Made by a program: the position numbers and the translations under genes. DNA of 60,000 nucleotides, taken from contig OX485805.1 in assembly GCA_950295325.1 (NCBI GenBank), positions 15,985,501 to 16,045,500 of the forward strand, written 5' to 3'. Numbering within the stretch: the stretch's first letter is position 1; each line of letters begins with the position of its first letter. Origin of the DNA: Polytrichum commune. Taxonomy: Eukaryota; Streptophyta; Polytrichopsida; Polytrichales; Polytrichaceae. The notes under the pieces were generated by a model that was not told where the DNA came from, made no database searches, and was given only the letters and a program-made list of their open reading frames with translations. Positions 34,155 through 49,922 of this stretch are shown one piece after another.

Positions 34155-35716
34155 AATGGTTTCTACATGAGACTCTCCACCATATACTTGGGGAAATTGA
34201 CCTCTCAAACCTCACATACCATTTGTCTCGGTGCACATAAACAGTCGTCTGAAGGTTCAGGATGGCTGCCTTCCTTATAGATTCCTTATGGACCACTATG
34301 AATTCAGCTCCCAAATATCAGAGATTCGCATCTTGTGTAAAGATTCTTCACTAGATGCATAAACCCCTACCACCCGATTTTGCTTGAGGCAGATTCTCTG
34401 TAATGTCCTATCCTCTTTGAAGTGATTAGCCCCACCGAACCACCGAACCATGTTTCGTCACAGCGTTCATCTCTGCGGATGAAAAGTGAAATTGCATCTA
34501 TTTGTGATGTGTGGAGAGAGCTTATGTGTAGGGTTTTTGGGTTGTAGGTTGTGATGGGATAATCTTGCCATTGAGGTCCTTTTGTCAGTTCCGAACAGGA
34601 TTGTTGGATTCGGTAGCTCCTAATTGATGAATTAATTTATGCAGTTAACATTTACCTGATACAAATTTGATTTGACTTTACATGCTAAAATAATCTGTAG
34701 GAACAGAAGTAACAGACATTTAAACAATGAGCGGGAGATTTAAGACCTAGTTTAATCCTCACATGATTTATATAAGAAAAAGTTGCACATGGTAGGACAA
34801 TGCAGTCAAGTCAAGAAACCTAGCTTGACTCTCCCAGTAACCACAATAGTACATGATAGCATTGAAGGTGGTATCCCTGAAGGGTTTTAACAAAACAGCA
34901 GGACTCCAATGGATAAAGCACATTCAAACACATCCAGCTGGTGGCCCAACTCCAATGGATAGAAGCAAATTCACTATGATTTGCAACATTGCAGAAAGGT
35001 GCAACAGATTAACAGTGTGTCAAAGCTGGAATATGTGACACTTAACAATTTCTAGTTGATTGTATGCGTCCATGTCCAGTATTCAGATCACATATTTCTA
35101 GTAAGACTATTTCACAGTAAGAATGTTAAGAACAATATTTCTATCTCACATGTTCTAGTAAGATTCACCAATATATTTGGTACTATTTTGTTGCACCACT
35201 TGTCCCCAAGCCACAAGCCATTAAACTGCAATGTACTTGCGCACTCCTCCTTGAGTTGCAAGAAGCATGTACATCAAGACAAATAAAATTTACAGGTGTA
35301 AAATTTTTGCAGAGCAAGTTACACGGGACAATATGATAGACACAAAACATACATTGTAGATCTGAGAACCAAACTCACAACACAAGTCCATGTGAAATAA
35401 GAATTGACAGCAAAGGAAGCATACACATTAACAAGGCAACTCACATTTCAATCTATTAACAAAAAGATCCACCTGATAAATTCTGTTTTTACAAACAATG
35501 TTCCATGAAACAACTGATGGGACCCTCACAGAGTACTATAAAATGAGCTGCCATAACACCAACTTTTCAAAAAGTAGAGTGTCAAAAGGCTAGCAATGGG
35601 AACCACCTACTTAAAAATTTGATCTTTGTTTACCACTAGTCCCAGGGCATGGGGGGGATACTTCTTGATGTCTTCCGCAAACAGGTGGTTCTCTGAATCA
35701 TACCTACAGTCACTAG
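34155..35716. other. Intergenic between two minus-strand genes
   Basis: This holds the upstream region of the membrane-span gene (to about 34.5 kb) and, towards 35716, the presumed 3'UTR of VPS4. Only short ORFs without recognisable domains are present. No repeat with another copy in this window was identified. Confidence 0.4.
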
Positions 35717-40666
<4,950 letters not shown>

Positions 40667-41460
40667 GATGGCCGCCTTCACTACCACCCTATATTACAAC
40701 AGCGGCACTTCCTTGCACTCTATAAGCATGCCTGACGCATGCAATCTATGACACCGAGATCTAGGGTTTCACTCCCTCCTCACAACAATTCCCCCGGAGT
40801 CCAAGATTCCACTATCTCCACCACTGAATTTGATTCATAAATTACATAGAGCTACAACCATGAGGCAGATTTCTACACATAGAGACGAAACCCGTGAAAC
40901 CCTTGAAACCCTTGAAACCCTAGGATACAATCAAGGGACGAAATCCTCACACCCGATGCTCGCTCCTACTCCGCCACAACCTCCGCAACTCTGCCGTAAC
41001 CAAACGAGTGTGAAAAGCGATCACTCACCGAGCCTGCTGGTACCGGAGTACATCAATTTACCAGTGCGAGGGGACGCTTTGCAAGCTTCTTCGCTATTGT
41101 TGTGTGCGGAGACCACCGAAAAGGAAGGCGAAAGTTCGAGCACGCGGGGTGTGAGATGGTGTTGGAGTGGTGAGCGAGGAGCCGGGTGTGAGAGAAGGAG
41201 GGTCAGTGAGGTGGTGGCGGTGAATAGTGATTGAGGTGGCGATGGCGTGGGGGACCTTGGAACGCTGCAACGCGGACGAGAGAAGTACCGAGGAAGAAAT
41301 GGCGACAGTGGAAGGTGACCCCTTCGAACGAAGGGTAGGACGATGCGTAAGACCGTGCACAGGGTTCGTTGGCTGGTTGGTATTGCACCTACTACCGTGG
41401 TAGGAAAGGGGGCGGCGATGAATGTCCATTCCGACAAAACGTAACTGATTCTCCATTGAG
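40667..41460 (-). promoter_or_regulatory. VPS4 5'UTR with probable leader intron and promoter
   Basis: On the minus strand a good donor, GGCTCG|GTGAGT, lies at 41029/41028. A possible acceptor, ATATAG|GGTGG, lies at 40689/40688, which would give a 340-bp 5'UTR intron ending ~22 bp before the start codon. Within it, 40886-40923 carries four AAACCC strings, the last reading AAACCCTAG like a plant telo-box. The region up to about 41460 is GC-richer and likely contains the promoter. The transcription start is not determined. Confidence 0.45.
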
Positions 41461-41604
41461 GTGTGTCACTTGGTTGAGGAGACCCACTTCAATCCCATGT
41501 GGAAAAATCCATTACGGCACTAGACTATACATTTGATTTAGTGTGGTCCACACTATTCATTATCAATCTATGTAAATGGTTTTGTAAGTTAAAAATAAAA
41601 TAAA

Positions 41605-41905
41605 ACGATACCAATGTTGTTACCAATATTAATTATGGTGATGCTTCAATTTTGAGTTGGTTTAGTCTATATGTAATCATGAAAAGGGCAGTAGAGGGCC
41701 TCGAAGACTATGGGCACTTTCAAACATGGACACCTTACATGGGACGTGGATAAACCAACCTGCACCTATCTCCCTAAAGAGCAGTGCCTAGGCCCCCACA
41801 TGTTGGTTGAAAATATCCAGTTCACCCTGAGACACTATGATTGGGTGGACCATAGGTGGTAGGGTGCACCAAAAATCGAGTGCTAGGAAGATCACCCCCA
41901 TCCGT
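41605..41905. repeat. Dispersed repeat, second copy of the M6-intron repeat
   Basis: It aligns collinearly with 12750-13090 (CCAATGTTG, GATGCTTCAATTTTGAGT, ATGTAATCATG, CACCTATCTCCCTA, GGTGGACCATAGG and AAGATCACCCCCATC). It lies upstream of VPS4. The flanks differ from the other copy, so it is a dispersed element rather than a segmental duplication. Its termini are unclear. Confidence 0.7.
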
Positions 41906-44900
41906 GTGCAGTTTGGAGAAATGTAGGTGTGCTTATGCATGTTTGCCAGTGCATTGGATGGGAGAATTGCACTAGCAAACTCATCATTCAACCTAAGGTG
42001 CATTTAACTTGGACACGGTTCTAAATACAAGTGGAAATAAATGAGGAAAATGTCATTCCCTATTTGCATCAAGGGTTTTTGGGTCCAACATGGGTCATTT
42101 TGAAGCCTTTCTAAACAAAATTATAGATAATCACTAACATTATTGAACACAATCCCGGGGGTGCACTCTTCATAACAAGTATAAGTATACATGAGTGCAC
42201 AAAAGGGTTATTAATTTGAACTTTTCCATACTAGATATACACATGCTACACAAATTCTAACTTGTAGTTATGTACATGTATGGAGGACCTCTAGAAAATA
42301 CACAACATTTGTACTTTTATGGTACGATCACTAGACTTTATGAGATAAGTATATAATTATTGGATGGAGTATAGGGATCCAATTGACTTGATGGACCGTC
42401 CATCAAAGACGGACATTGGCTTACATTGGTATCAAAAAAGAACCAACAAAAAGTGGATTTACAATCTAACCTAATGTTGGAGTTTATTTGGTCTTAGAGA
42501 TTTGGACATGTAAATTTCACATGGAGAATTTTCCTTGGGAGGCGACTATTGGAATTTTAGAAAACCACGTGAGATAAAAAAAAATTAGGGTCAATTTAAT
42601 TCGTTTAGGGTAAAAATTATAATTTTGTTAGATCAACCATATCATTGAAAATATGTCCCCTACATGATTATATGTAGAATAGGATGATGGATAATTCCTT
42701 TATTTTAGTAATCAATAGAAAAAAATAAAGTCATAGACATAGGATCCCCCCAAAAGTGTGTAGTAAGATCAGTATAATAATTATGGGTCTGACTGCTCGG
42801 ATGAAGAAGTGTGTAGTTTCTATTCAGATTTGAATCAAGCGCGTCAGTATGAAGGGAAATGTCGTGGGATTCTTTTGGGGGGAGTAAAGTGTTGGTGCTT
42901 CTCAACGACAATTGGGTTTTGCAACAGCTTTGAACATCTGGGACCTCACTCAAGTTTTGGTAGAGCGATTTCAGGGTAAGGTTTGCTTAGGGTTTGGGCA
43001 TACAATAATGGCGCAAAGGCGATGAAGCGTGGAGTTTGGGTAGGGGGTCTTGCGTTGCTTTGGTAGGTAAGACACAATTTTTTCAACTTTCTTCTTTGCT
43101 CCATTACTTCTGTAAAACTTGTAAGCATTCACACAGGGCATTTCATGGGCGCCAAAGGCAAACATCTTTTCTATTGTGGAGATCTCCAACGCAAAGTTGT
43201 GGAGACCTCAGCGTTTCCATAGATATCGAAGATTTTTGGTATTTGACCTCAACGTTTGCATCTCATCGTTGGCCATCAATACGGAGTGATTGTGGCGTTG
43301 GATTTGCAAACCGGTCTTCTTTCGCACCTTGTGGTGGATCTTCATGCTCCAGCTCCTCCTCACCAAATATGCCATGGATACCATGGGGACAAGGAATACT
43401 TCTATACCACCAGATGCAGTTTCACACCCCTGTTCTTTGCTTTTTATTTTGTATTCACTCAGACTTGTAGCAAACAATCTATAAATAACAACAATCTTTG
43501 GGGCAACTTCATTAGAGATCGTGTATTATTGCTTGGGATGTAACTTACACAGGGTTATTACAATGGCTTGTTAGGAGATTTAGGGTGTTCCTAGATTGTC
43601 ATTGGAATCACAAAAGGGAGTTGCAACCTGGTTGGGAAGGATGCATACGCTGAAGTAATGTGTGTTGTTGTCGAATTTGGTTGAATCGTTTGGTAGATTA
43701 TGATAAGGAATTGGCCTTGATGAGCTACGGATATTGAGTTAGTAACTTAAGTTTCCTTGAATCTTCAAAAATCTTGGCATGCAACTCTCCTATGTTAATT
43801 GTTGTCATGCGCATGTTGGACTTGGCAGTGGATCATGATTTTTGTAAATGTCTTCGAATCTTGAGAATTCAATGGAGTTTCAACCTTTCAGTATTATTAA
43901 GGAATTGTAAGATCCACAATTGATTCTCAATATTAGCAAGTGAAGTAAATGGTGATGGTTGTGGCTAGTTTCACTCAAAAAAACAGGAGGTTTAGGTGCC
44001 ATGTTTCAAAATAGAAGTCAAATTAAGTGGCCACTTTTCTCTAAACATATTTGTGTTTCTCAATCTCCAAAGCTCTCTCTAATGCTGAGAGAACTTTGAC
44101 AATTTGAATGGTATGGAGTGTTTGTTGTTCACATAGTCGGTTTTGCAATGCAATAGTATTCCGTCCATTACTTGGTACTTGTACGATTTATTAAAAAAGA
44201 TTGTGCCATAAATTATCCTCTCTAAATAATTACAAATAAATATAGGGTGCTAAAAAATATGTCAAAGTAGTTTTTTTTAATCTACAAATAAAGAGGGAAA
44301 ATGGTGTTGAGAGGTGCATAAATATCCCCTCATTAAACACCCCATTATTGCACGTGGTTATGAACTGTAAGGGGGTGTGATCGCCCCAAGGAATTTTCTT
44401 AATGAGTGGTGGGTAAGGATCACACTGGATTGCACCACCATCATTTAAGAGTTGGTTGTGGAAAGTTGTTGCGGTATCTTATGAATTTAGGCAACTTAAG
44501 CCTGAAATGTCCTAGGAAGCTATTCTAGATTGATAGACATCTTTTCAAGATTGATTAATAACATTGACTTCTTGCTTTCAAAGGCCATTCCACCTTTATA
44601 AAATGTTCTAAATGGTTTCAAAATTATAATTTTCACAAAATCTTGCCAACTTTACATATAACATTATGATTTTTAGTATTACAATCATAATATCATCAAA
44701 AAGATGCTTAATTGTTTTCATAACTTGACAATGAGAAACTATATTAAGGGTCCAAATTTTGTCACATTTCTCACAACCTATGCACTTTCAAGCTTTTTGA
44801 AAATTTCCAATGAAATATAATTCACATGTGAAAGCCAAATAACTAAAATTCCCAATTATAATTATAAACTTAAAGAAAGAGGCGTCACTAAAAAATAATT

Positions 44901-45519
44901 GTATTATATCAAAAGAATTAGGTGCAATAGATTGAAGAAGTCCAAGTTGAAACTTGACCCCTACAAGTTTGTGGTTGGTTAATCTCAAATCACTATGGCT
45001 AAACTATTTCAAATATTCAAAGACCAATTTTGGCATCAATCCATTTATAAAAACAAAAAACCTCTTGAATGCATAAAATGTTGAGGCTTTTACTTCAGAT
45101 GAATAAGAGGTCCAATCATAAGTGATAATACCTTCTCGCCACCATCCACGACCACAAACTCAAAATTGGTTCAAGCTCACCTCATTGGACATTCATGGGT
45201 TAGTTGCCGAAACTGAAACCTCTATATATGTGCCACATCGACTTTTTCACACATTCTAACCGATTATAGCTCTCTTTTATTAGTAAAACATACTTTGTAT
45301 ACCAAAATTGAGAACTCAACTGAAAATTTCAATTTCGGCAAACAATCTCTGGCGATTGAAATTTGATATCATCGAAGTAATTAAGTAAAGTATGTGTACA
45401 AAGTAGTCTTCTTCATGTATGTAAAAAAATAAAAAAATAAAAAAATAAATTTAAGGTTTCTGGCAATAGTCATGTCAAAGTGGCTAGGGTTCACAGACTC
45501 AATTTTGTTTGGAGCCACT
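41906..45519. other. Intergenic, no supported gene
   Basis: The sequence is AT-rich. The longest ORF (43036-43470, 144 codons, +) ends in a Ser/Pro-rich stretch but shows no domain I can name, and frames 43256-43543 and 43290-43484 overlap it. No repeat with another copy in the window was recognised. Confidence 0.35.
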
Positions 45520-46886
45520 GTCCGAACTTCAATTTTCATTTGCATATTGATTTGTGGTCAATTTTGTTAGATCATTAGTGCATTGTGATGCTCTGCAATT
45601 GGAGATTGTGTAGTAGTGAGCATTTGTGCAATTGCTTATGTATGCCTTGTTCATCTGCGTCCCAAAAGCTCCAAGTGTTAGAGCAACTTCGGAATGGCAA
45701 TTCAACACGAAAAGTTGTGGATGCAATTGGGATGAGTCAATCTTGGGTAGTTAGGCTTAGAAAGGAGATCGCCAGGGAGCTTGAGAGGCAAAAAGGAGGG
45801 CACCCAAGACACCTTATTGCGAGAGAGAGGTAGAGATGTGTCACCTTGCTTATAGAAGGGCGTTTGGGAGTTGCATCAAAGGTAGCAACAAAGATTCAAA
45901 ATGAATTAGGTAAAAATGTGTCTGATGTAACTGTGAGACGTGCTTTGTGATGGGAAGGTTTCGCTGCACATTTGCAACAAAAGAAGCCGTTGTTGACTAG
46001 AGGACATGTTTAGGCACATGTGAAGTTTGCTCACAGGTATGCAAATTGGACCGTTCATGATTGGAAACACATTATTTTTAGTGATGAGACGAAAATAAAC
46101 ATGTTTAATTCCGATGGTAGGTATTGGTGTTGGATAACATATAGAGAGCATGTACAACTGCAACATGTCCAACAAAGAGTGAAACATGGTGGTGGACATA
46201 TCATGATTTGGGGTTGTATGACAACTTTTGGACCTGGAGCTTGGCATAGAATTGAAGGTATAATGAATCAGCACATGTACAAATTTATTTTGGAAAAGTT
46301 CTTGTGGTTTACAATCAAGCATTACAATTTGGTTCTAAGCAATGTTGTGTTTCAATAGGACAATGATTTAAAACACACAAGTAAGAGGGTGGAAGAATGG
46401 CTAAAATTGCAACCATTACAACTTCTCCAGTGGCGTGCTCAATCACCGGATTTGAATCCCATAGAGCATTTTTGGGCTATTCTCAAATGATGTTTGAATG
46501 AATTTTCTACACCCCACAAGGAATTGAAGAATTGTGGGAGCGTGTGTGCATTGTTTCTTCTAAATTTAATGAAGAGGATTGTATGGCACTATATGAGAGT
46601 ATGCCGTGAAGGATTGCTGTTGTATTGGCTACTAAAGGCTATTGGACAAATTATTGAAGTTCAAAGAAGTAGATTGAACAATACTTAGTACTTGTATATG
46701 GTTGGTGATTGTAAATTGTAGAAGATTATCTAGTTTTCAATATGATGTATAACTTTGCAGATAAATACATAGCTCTATTTGTTTTTTAACTCAGTTTTTA
46801 GCTTTGCAAAAAATATCTACATTGTATGTAATGGCTTGTCGATGTTGGCTTCTTCAACAAAGTACTCAATTTCGTTCGTCACTGTA
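45520..46886 (+). mobile_element. Tc1/mariner-like element remnant (DD34E), approximate limits
   Basis: The limits are set by the transposase relic and by a weak pair of candidate ends: CCACTGTCCGAACTTCAATT at about 45520 and, inward from about 46886, TACAGTGACGAACGAAATTG. These share a CA-TG-CGAAC core with a gap, and the flanking TA duplication is not clear, so both ends are tentative. The interior is one transposase frame (45585-46655). Confidence 0.5.
45585..46655 (+). pseudogene. Tc1-like DD34E transposase with in-frame stops
   Basis: One reading frame stays open in sense from 45585 to about 46530, broken only by stops at about 45834, 45947, 46010, 46356 and 46489. A frameshift near 46530 leads to a terminal part ending near 46655. 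The N-terminal helix-turn-helix (VLEQLRNGNSTRKVVDAIGMSQSWVVRLRKE) is clear. HIIFSDETKINMF holds the first catalytic Asp. DNDLKHTS holds the second and SPDLNPIEHFWAIL the Glu, with 34 residues between the second and third. That spacing is the DD34E class typical of Tc1 elements in animals and fungi, rather than the DD39D class usual in plants. The copy is inactive. Confidence 0.9.
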
Positions 46887-46986
46887 AAAAATCCCCATTG
46901 TTTTAGCTATAATATTCTAGTTGATTACTGTTAAAGGTAAAACACCCCCCTTGTCCTACTTATTTTGGTCATATCTTCATTACTGC

Positions 46987-48420
46987 GGGATAAGGGCAAA
47001 TGGTCGAAATACCTAGCAGGGTATGAAGACGGCACCCAGTAGGGGTTGGGGTTGTGTTTGTGACCATGCCTGGTATAAGTCAATCATGGATGGCCCGGAG
47101 GTTAGAGCAAGACCCGCTCTTCTTCACGAGCTTAGGGCCTGGCTGCACCACGGGGTGCTCGGCTGGGACCGGATTTGGCCAGCCCTACCTGGAAGCTTCC
47201 AACCGGGTAGGGAAGTTAGCTATGAGCCCAAAATGGTTGCTCATAATTGTTTTATGTTTAGAATTTACTTAGAATTGCATTCGAAGTCGTTATTGAATCA
47301 ACTAAAAGTATTAAAAAGAGTGAGGCTTGGTGTGGAGTTATGTTTTAGGCCTTAGGCTTATTTAGTGTGGGTAATTAGAGGCTTAGTGGCATTAGGAGTT
47401 GTTTTGGTTAAATGAGTGGTGTTTGATGAAGCAAGGGGAAGGGCCTTGGGTTTAAGTGTTTGAATTAGGACATGTTCGTGTTGGTTTAGGGGGTGAGGGT
47501 TTAGTGGATAGGATGAGGTTCTATTATGTAGGAGAGGGGTGAGGGGTTAAGTTCTCTTCGGGTTTTGTGTGGTTTTTTCTAGTTAGTGGAGGGGGAGAGG
47601 CTCAAGAGCGAGGGAACTCGGGGACGAAGGAGTTGGTCTTTCAAGGAGTAAGCTCGGCTTGAGTGCCGAAGTTGCTGGTTCTCAAGGGGTGAGCTAGGCT
47701 TGAGTGCCGAAGTTGATGGTTTTCAAGGATAAGGCTGGGCCTAAGTGCTGAGGGGCGGGTTTTAGGATGGAAGCTGGGCTTAGGGCCATGATAATGGGGA
47801 TTGGGGTTATACAAAGGAGAGGACTTAGTAGTGCCCACACTGCATTGTATCATGGCTAACTAACTAAGTTTAAGATGATGGATTGGTTTAGATCATTAGT
47901 TATCCGTGGAATTAGGGGTGAGCTCGTGTGGGATTTTGATAGGGTGTGTTAAGAGAACAATAATCGAGAAAAACGTTTGTCAACGCTTGTACTCATGACA
48001 TGGAATAAATTGGTGTGACAACATGGATGTGTGATGTAATGGGGATGAATGATGTTGAAAAGATTAAACTAGGACGAGTATGAATGTGAGCCCCACGCCC
48101 TCACCCGGACTACGACGCATAAGGGTGGGTGGTTTGGCCTCACATTAGCCGGTCCCTAATGTTGGGTCCATGACGGAGGCCGCACCGCCTGGGTATGTGC
48201 CGGAGAGACCCCGGACGTTCATCCAAGCTATCATGTTTGCCATCAAGGTTTCTTGTTCCCGGAAGGCAAAATCTTGTACATTTGTTTGAGGGAAGTCCTG
48301 AATTTGCAATACTGCCCTTTCTTCTTGATTGAGATTCATTGTTGCTTTTTGAGCTTCAAAATCCTTCACATGTTTACTGCCTTGGTGGTTTGCATTCACC
48401 GTCAATGGCGTCGGCGGTGG
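46987..48420. other. GC-richer island of uncertain, possibly retroelement, origin
   Basis: Base composition changes sharply to GC-richer between AT-rich flanks. It contains an ORF of 110 codons (47023-47355, +), a short tandem repeat (47632-47751) and a minus-strand ORF (48405-48145) with a Gln/Asn-rich N-terminal half. None is recognisable. The composition and the degenerate look suggest an old LTR-type insertion, but no terminal repeats, primer-binding site or polymerase motif was seen, so this is only a guess. Confidence 0.3.
47632..47751. repeat. Three ~40-bp tandem units
   Basis: The units at 47632-47670, 47671-47711 and 47712-47751 share TTCAAGG, a GGCTTGAGTGCCGAAG core and a GTTG-TGGT start. 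A fourth, weaker unit (GGAAGCTGGGCTTAGGGCC) may follow. No function is evident. Confidence 0.8.
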
Positions 48421-49922
48421 GAAGTTCCTTGTGCAGTGGCTTTGGAACTCTCAGTTGAATTCTTGCCAGAGCCCTCACTAAGTAAGGAGGCAAGCTTAGG
48501 AGTCAATCTTCATGGATTATGGTCCCACGCTCGCTTTCGTGCCACCAACCATGACTGGCACTTGAGAAAAAGGATTTTTGGCCCCTTTTCTGGCAAATTT
48601 TGCAAGAAAAATGTGTGGACAAGCTCAGAATACGTCTCCATCTACTTTGTTCGGCGATCTGTTTCAAGGTTTTTTGGTGGTCATCTGCAATGTGATGACC
48701 GAGACAACAAGGACATCGACGATGATAATAGTACAGAGCAGATCTTTTTACAGCACTTGTCATCACTAAGAATACGTCGGGCCCTCCTTGATCACGGACA
48801 ACCATCTCAATTTATATCTTGATTCTGCAGCTGCACAGGCTTATGGAATTGAGAGAACAACATGGATATCTCTTCTGCTGTTTTGAGCCACATTGAGGCC
48901 ACATCCTCATGCATCGGCAGACACCAATGAACAGTGAATGGAGCTAGTAACCGTTCTTGCTCATGTTAGTTTGGGAGGTGTTTGCTGCCATGAGCACCAA
49001 CACTCTGGTGCTCTGCAGAATCTGAGGATTTGTGATATCAGCTTCATGGGCACACACATTTGAACACCGAACGGAGCTGCCAGGCGTTATTCTTGCAACT
49101 CAAGTTAGATTGGGAGGCGCTTGCTATGAGCATCGGCGCACAGTGGTGCTCATCCGCTGCAAAGGTTTTTGGAACATTTGAAGCCACTGAACTTCAGTGA
49201 CTGCAATGCCTTACAATAAATTTGAAAGCTTGGTGTGGTGGCATTTTCGTCGTCCGCAAACTTTTGTCGTTTAAACCTGGAATTAAATGAGCCTTCATCT
49301 TCTACTACTTCTTCTTTTGGCAGACCAGATCAGAACAAATTATGCACCATGTTCTCAAATCTGTGACCAAATCTCACCAGATAGGTCTAGTCCTCAAAGT
49401 GTGCGGGAAGATTTTGGGCACAACCAAAGCTAGAGTTCACATTGAACCAAACTCGGGACAAAACCGCAAAACCTATGCAACGACCTTGCGCAGAGCAGCA
49501 GGACCCCACTCATTAGCAAATTCCGTCCACCGAAACGCGTTCTCATCCGAGCTCACCCCTAACGTTGCTTGGGAGCATCGGTTGAAAATTATCATTTTTT
49601 TGGGTACTTGGCTCCGTTTTCCGGGAGGAACATGCCTCCAGCAGCCTCCGACACATAACACACCTACAGGTTGTCCAGCATGGATCCACCGGATGTAGGG
49701 CTAGTGAACCAATTCCTACACTCGTACCCTCTAGGGATGAAGGACTCGCGGATGACACTCAAAAGTTCATCCTTCTTTATGAGAAAGCCCCCCCCCCCTT
49801 AGAAAGCCTATCTTTATGGCATGGAAAATATAGGACCTACACGAGTTGGCATCCAATACCCGTATTAGATTAACTACAAGTCATGCATGAATCAACACTT
49901 AATATTGTCTCCTTTAATTTAG
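48421..49922. other. No supported gene; imperfect repeat at 48925-49180
   Basis: ORFs at 48253-48822 (+), 48805-48503 (-) and 49342-49698 (+) overlap or show no known domain. Within 48925-49180 a ~150-bp segment recurs imperfectly (GAAC-GAACGGAGCT, GTTAGTTTGGGAGG / GTTAGATTGGGAGG, TGCTATGAGCA, TGGTGCTC). A C-run lies at about 49789-49798. Confidence 0.35.

Noticed and set aside
43036-43470. 144-codon ORF on the plus strand
   Set aside because: Composition is unremarkable, no domain or splice structure is recognised, and overlapping frames are similarly open; it is not supported as a gene.
48145-48405. Minus-strand ORF considered as a retrotransposon gag fragment
   Set aside because: No zinc knuckle, protease or polymerase motif and no LTR pair could be found, so the assignment is not supported.
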